Under the pieces are notes generated by a model that was given only the letters and a program-made list of their open reading frames with translations, made no database searches and had not been told where the DNA came from. Made by a program: the position numbers and the translations under genes. A stretch of 64,000 nt of DNA from AP-15 sp963787425 (lineage in GTDB: Bacteria > Pseudomonadota > Alphaproteobacteria > ATCC43930 > CGMCC-115725). The stretch spans positions 1 through 64,000 of the forward strand of contig CAWBCV010000005.1 in the NCBI GenBank assembly GCA_963787425.1. The letters run 5' to 3'. Below, piece after piece: positions 60,576-64,000 of the stretch (position 1 is its first letter; every line of letters begins with the position of its first letter).

Positions 60576-60962
60576 GTGCGGATATTCAAAAACAAGTCGT
60601 TTGCGAGGTTCGCCAGAAAGGCACGGATTGCGGATGCGGCCCTGTGCGAAGCGGTCGGCAATGCAGAGCGAGGATTGATCGACGCGGACCTTGGCGGCGG
60701 CGTGATCAAGCAACGCATCGCCCGCCCGGGCGGAGGCAAGTCAGGCGGATTTCGCACGATCATCCTGTTCCGGGCAGGGGCGCGGGCTTTCTTCGTCCAC
60801 GGCTTTGCGAAGAACGAGCAGGACAACATCCGCGACGACGAGCGGGCCGCCTTCAAGATGCTCGCGGCGCAACTGCTGGCGTACGACGACGCGGCGCTCG
60901 CCAAGGCGATTGCCGCTGGTGTTCTTATGGAGGTGATACGCGATGACCAGGCAATATCGTAG
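60576..60962 (+). CDS. RelE/HigB-like toxin (Gp49-type)
   Basis: 128 aa from GTG 60576, with TGGAGG 5 nt before. It reads RIFKNKSFARFARKARIADA, GGGVIKQRIARPGGGKSGGF and RAFFVHGFAKNEQDNI, the layout of the RelE-type proteins PF06296. They cut mRNA or block translation. It overlaps the antitoxin by 20 bases. Confidence 0.82.
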   Translation: MRIFKNKSFARFARKARIADAALCEAVGNAERGLIDADLGGGVIKQRIARPGGGKSGGFRTIILFRAGARAFFVHGFAKNEQDNIRDDERAAFKMLAAQLLAYDDAALAKAIAAGVLMEVIRDDQAIS

Positions 60963-61260
60963 TCGGGCAATGGCCTCGATCCACGAGACGGCGGAAGGTC
61001 TACACGCCGCTGGCGTGATGGACAAGCAGACCATGCGCAAGTTCGACGAAGCTTGCCTGACGCCGGTGCTGCCCCTGACGGCTGAGGAAATTCGCGCCCT
61101 GCGTGAGCGCGAGGGAGCCAGTCAGGCCGTGTTCGCCCGCTATCTGAACGTCAGCACCGGTCTTGTGAGCCAGTGGGAGCGTGGGGAAAAGCGCCCGCAG
61201 GGAACATCGCTGAAGCTCCTTTCCCTCGTGGCGAAACACGGGTTGGCGACAGTCGCTTAA
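60943..61260 (+). CDS. XRE-family antitoxin
   Basis: 105 aa. The C-terminal helix-turn-helix is EEIRALREREGASQAVFARY then LNVSTGLVSQWERGEKRPQG. The N-terminal half (SIHETAEGLHAAGVMDKQTM) is the toxin-binding part seen in this class. It should repress through the palindrome at 60517-60535. Confidence 0.88.
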   Translation: MTRQYRSRAMASIHETAEGLHAAGVMDKQTMRKFDEACLTPVLPLTAEEIRALREREGASQAVFARYLNVSTGLVSQWERGEKRPQGTSLKLLSLVAKHGLATVA

Positions 61261-61584
61261 AGCTGACAGGGGCCGGCGCATCAATTCGGACGGGGCAAAC
61301 CGCGTGCGCCCTAATTCCTAAATCCTCGAACGCCTGGGGAGGCACGATGGCATCGTGCGTGAGACCGCTATGCGGCCCTCGCCGGACGCAGACCGGTTAC
61401 GCTGAGAAGACCGGCTGGAACCAGCCGCCGGAGACCGCTCGCCTCCGCGGCCGGTTCCGGAGATGCTAGAGATCGGCGGTTGCAGGCCCCCGCAACCATG
61501 TCGGACTCCTGTTCTGTCGGGCACAGACGAACAACACAGGACTGATCGCCCCCGATGTTGCCGGAGCCGGTGCTTCGTCAGATG
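61261..61584. other. Intergenic, no gene seen
   Basis: Short open frames on both strands have no family motif. A small hairpin, CGATGGCATCG, lies near 61345. Confidence 0.4.
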
Positions 61585-62280
61585 TCAATCCTTGCTGTGG
61601 GCGGGGGAGGCTTGTGTGCTGACAAAAGCCCAGAAACTGTCATCCATGGCTTTCGAGCGGCTCGTGAGATACGGAAAATGGCCATAGACCAGGGAAAGCT
61701 CCCGGTCGGCTTGGTTAGCGCTCACCCCCTCCCCGACAAAACGGTAGAGGGCCGATACCAGTCCCGCCCGATCGGCTCCCGACTTGCAGTGCACCAGAAG
61801 CGGCTTCGGCGCATCTCGGACGATGCCGAGCACCTCGCCGATCTGCTGTCTCGTCACAAAGCGGTGGGCGGAAAGGCCGTAGTCATAATGCGCGATGCCG
61901 AGCGCCTGGGACACCGCGACCTCTTCGTCATACCACGCCTGGCCAGGATGGGCGCCCCGCAGATTGAGGACGGATCGGATTTTGTGTTCCCGGATCGCGC
62001 TGTCGAGCTCGTCTTTGCTGAGCTGGGCGGATCGGTAAAACGTGCCTTCGTGCACTGCGTGGAAATTGCCCTGGTATTGGATCGCGCCCCAGTATGCTCC
62101 GCAGGAACCTGCGGTCAGCCCGACAGCAACAATCCCAATCTTGATCGACCAAATCAGCACTGCCGGGCACCTCGACTGAACTAGCCCATCACACGAGAGT
62201 CGCCCGACAACTAAATTCGAGGGGCGAACCGGCGAGGGCCGTTTCATATCGTGGTTATAATACATTCCGCGGGATTTCAC
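61585..62280 (-). CDS. Membrane-anchored dual-specificity protein phosphatase
   Basis: 231 aa. A hydrophobic helix lies at about 41-60 (VLIWSIKIGIVAVGLTAG). The phosphatase domain has LYRSAQLS-like (FYRSAQLSKDEL), IRSVLNLRGAHPGQAWYD and the active loop LLVHCKSGADRAGLVSALYR with the Cys-x5-Arg signature. It dephosphorylates proteins or lipids, probably on the periplasmic side given the anchor. It lies beside a sensor kinase but with a 260-bp gap. Confidence 0.85.
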   Translation of the reverse strand: MKSRGMYYNHDMKRPSPVRPSNLVVGRLSCDGLVQSRCPAVLIWSIKIGIVAVGLTAGSCGAYWGAIQYQGNFHAVHEGTFYRSAQLSKDELDSAIREHKIRSVLNLRGAHPGQAWYDEEVAVSQALGIAHYDYGLSAHRFVTRQQIGEVLGIVRDAPKPLLVHCKSGADRAGLVSALYRFVGEGVSANQADRELSLVYGHFPYLTSRSKAMDDSFWAFVSTQASPAHSKD

Positions 62281-62541
62281 CGGCCATTATGAGCAACTGC
62301 ACAGCCTGGGGCGATCGGTTGCGCTTGCGCCGCAACCATCGACGAGCGGGGTAGCCGCCGCCGCGGCGCCCCGGGGTCCGGCTTCCAATTGCGCGGCGTT
62401 GGGCAATGCTCTTGCCAACGGAATGCAACGAAGGTCCGAGCGCCTTCGCCACGGGCGATCTGCTGATCGATCGCTATTCGGATCGCATCGACGTGGTGTT
62501 GCTGCCTGTGACGCTTCCCTTTTTACGGCAGTTTCTTCTTC
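62281..62541. other. Gap between phosphatase and sensor kinase
   Basis: No gene of its own; it contains the end region of the kinase transcript and the phosphatase promoter. Nothing else was seen. Confidence 0.35.
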
Positions 62542-63981
62542 TCAGATCTCTCGAATGTCGTCTTTCGGCAGTGCCGATTGGGACGGCGGCTCGTCAGTCC
62601 GCGGCAACCAGAGCTCGACGGTGGTCCCCTCACCAACTTTGCTTCGTATCCGCACATCGCCTCCGGATTGAGCGGCAAAACCTTGGACCATCGGCAACCC
62701 GAGGCCGGAACCACTGCCGATTTCCTTCGTGGTGAAGAACGGCTCGAAGGCCTGCATGAGCGTCGCCTCGTCCATGCCGGTCCCGCTATCGCTGATCGAT
62801 ACGACGACATATCCCCCAGGCGATGGGTTCGACCCCCAACCGGAATTCGCAAGGCAATTCTGAAGGCAGATCCGCAAATTGCCGCCGTCGGGCATTGCGT
62901 CACGGGCATTGATTGTCAAATTGAGGATTGCGAGTTCGAGCTGGTTGGCGTCGACGCGAGCTGGCGCGAGACCTGCTTCTGCGGTGATGACGAGGCGGAT
63001 CCGGTCACCCAAGGTGCGGCGCAGCAAGTCTTCGATGCCGCCGATCAGGCGGGTTAGATCGACCGGTCGCGGATCGAGGCGCTGCTTGCGCGCGAAGGCG
63101 AGCAAGCGGTCGATCAGCGCCACTCCGCGTTCGGCAGCCTGGCGGGCGCTCTGAAGCAGCGGCAGAATCGCGGGAATATCGCCCGCGCGCTCGATCGCCA
63201 GCACCAGATTGCCGATCACCACGGTCAAGAGGTTATTGAAATCATGAGAGATCCCGCCGGTCAGCTGACCGACCGCCTCGAGCTTATGAGCTTGACGCAA
63301 GGCAGCCTCCGTCGCCTCGCGTTCTGTGATTTCGGCCTGCAGGCGAACATTGGCCGCACCCAACTCGAACCGCAGCCGCATGGTTTCGGTAAAGAATCGG
63401 TTGAGATGCAGCCCAGCTAGCGAGAGCGCGGCCGCAAAGACTAAAATCATCGTTCCTAACGCCGCTGCCGTCCTTGTCTCCTGGCCGAGGAAGAGGACCG
63501 CCATAGGGAGGCTGGCGGAGAGCAGGAACGCAAGAAGGCTCGGTAGGTGAGAGGCGCTGATTACCACTGCACCGGCGCACATGCCACCAATGACGAAAGT
63601 CAGAAAGATCTGCCCGAGAACCGGCGTGATCGGGAACAAGACCAGCCCGCCGAGACCCCAGCACATGCCGGCCAGCAGCGATCCGCCGGCAGCGAGCCAC
63701 GACCATGGGGCCACGGCCGTGGTTCTGGAGCGTAGACGCCGATATCGCAGCCACAATGCCCAGCGTCCGCTCGTCACGAGCGCAACGACGCAAACCCAAG
63801 CGAGCGGACGCGCAAGGTCTATGAGCTGTTGCAGTACAATGAAAGTGATAATTGCATTGATGGCGTTGACAGCAAGCGCGATCGGCATCTGCCGAAATAC
63901 GGCGCTCACCTGCGCGGCACGAATTCCCTCTCGGACCTCGTCGGGCTCCACTCTCAGGCTGAAAAACCCCGCATCTCCCAT
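62542..63981 (-). CDS. Membrane sensor histidine kinase
   Basis: 479 aa. Six hydrophobic segments fill residues 30-200 (ALAVNAINAIITFIVLQQL; WLAAGGSLLAGMCWGLGGLV). A coiled-coil stretch follows (LQAEITEREATEAALRQAHK), then the H box VGQLTGGISHDFNNLLTVVI, the N box LTINARDAMPDGG, G1 ISDSGTGMDEATL and G2 GSGSGLGLPMVQGFAAQSGG. It autophosphorylates and passes phosphate to a response regulator not in this window. The frame is open to the window edge, so a longer N-terminus is possible. Confidence 0.9.
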   Translation of the reverse strand: MGDAGFFSLRVEPDEVREGIRAAQVSAVFRQMPIALAVNAINAIITFIVLQQLIDLARPLAWVCVVALVTSGRWALWLRYRRLRSRTTAVAPWSWLAAGGSLLAGMCWGLGGLVLFPITPVLGQIFLTFVIGGMCAGAVVISASHLPSLLAFLLSASLPMAVLFLGQETRTAAALGTMILVFAAALSLAGLHLNRFFTETMRLRFELGAANVRLQAEITEREATEAALRQAHKLEAVGQLTGGISHDFNNLLTVVIGNLVLAIERAGDIPAILPLLQSARQAAERGVALIDRLLAFARKQRLDPRPVDLTRLIGGIEDLLRRTLGDRIRLVITAEAGLAPARVDANQLELAILNLTINARDAMPDGGNLRICLQNCLANSGWGSNPSPGGYVVVSISDSGTGMDEATLMQAFEPFFTTKEIGSGSGLGLPMVQGFAAQSGGDVRIRSKVGEGTTVELWLPRTDEPPSQSALPKDDIREI

Positions 63982-64000
63982 TCTCAGCGGGCACGAGAGG

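Noticed and set aside
12561..61260. A complete integrative conjugative element or phage
   Set aside because: One integrase and many accessory genes are present, but no relaxase, type IV secretion, capsid, portal or terminase genes were recognised.
62578..63057. 159-aa plus frame opposite the histidine kinase
   Set aside because: The kinase H, N and G boxes on the minus strand explain this region.

Overview
The window looks like 64 kb of a high-GC alphaproteobacterial genome. The evidence is an ALAS-type hemA (C4 route to aminolevulinate), a ccmCDEGFHI cluster, ParDE/HigBA modules and an RHE_PE00001-family regulator. No tRNA, rRNA, CRISPR array, complete insertion sequence or conjugation machinery was recognised. 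Apart from the ccm and sensor-kinase parts it reads as a mosaic of accessory DNA, with many genes broken by single-base indels.

Layout. (1) 0.07-12.6 kb is a haem and cytochrome c block: hemC on the minus strand, then an RclC-like membrane protein, a broken msrB, a c-type cytochrome, hemA, a DUF4331 protein, a frameshifted cytochrome P460, a decayed tetR, and ccmC-D-E-G-F-H-I. It supplies haem and attaches it to periplasmic cytochromes; ccmA and ccmB are absent. The block is bracketed by a 15-bp sequence in inverted orientation. Its HemC has glycine where the dipyrromethane-carrying cysteine should be. (2) 12.6-24.9 kb is a graveyard of small mobile-element genes with many toxin-antitoxin and defence modules: AbrB/PIN, HigBA, TumE/HTH, AbiV, XRE/ImmA, a GhoS-like protein, a broken restriction enzyme, a broken resolvase and a tyrosine recombinase. 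(3) 25-34 kb holds an adenylate cyclase with a TPR-type region, an SDR, a Tat-exported isochorismatase-like hydrolase, ParDE, the RHE_PE00001 regulator, ORF6N remnants, and decayed ligD and SRAP genes. (4) 34-41 kb, minus strand, is a compact five-gene run: a repeat protein, a 1322-aa SF1 (Upf1-like) helicase fused to a TOPRIM/topoisomerase IA core, a separate ORF carrying the rest of the topoisomerase, then a CdiA-CT-like nuclease and a probable immunity protein. This is the best candidate for an undescribed system. (5) 42.3-47.3 kb is a DarB-like adenine methylase-helicase broken by two frameshifts. (6) 47.6-51.4 kb is a DNA base hypermodification-type cassette: MazG/MazG_C, a thymine-pyrophosphorylase-like helical protein, Nmad2 and a Rossmann-like protein. 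(7) 52.1-54.7 kb contains an AT-rich islet of three small genes.

(8) 54.7-58.6 kb is a LuxI/LuxR quorum-sensing locus. A 26-bp near-perfect lux-box palindrome lies between a divergent PhyH dioxygenase gene and a fatty-acid desaturase gene, and a degenerate box precedes luxI. The layout suggests acyl-homoserine-lactone control of a lipid or acyl modification. (9) 58.7-61.3 kb holds more small mobile-element genes and a RelE/XRE toxin-antitoxin pair with a palindromic operator. (10) 61.6-64 kb holds a membrane-anchored dual-specificity phosphatase and a hybrid-free sensor histidine kinase.

All family assignments come from reading the translated sequence and recalling family motifs; no database search was run.
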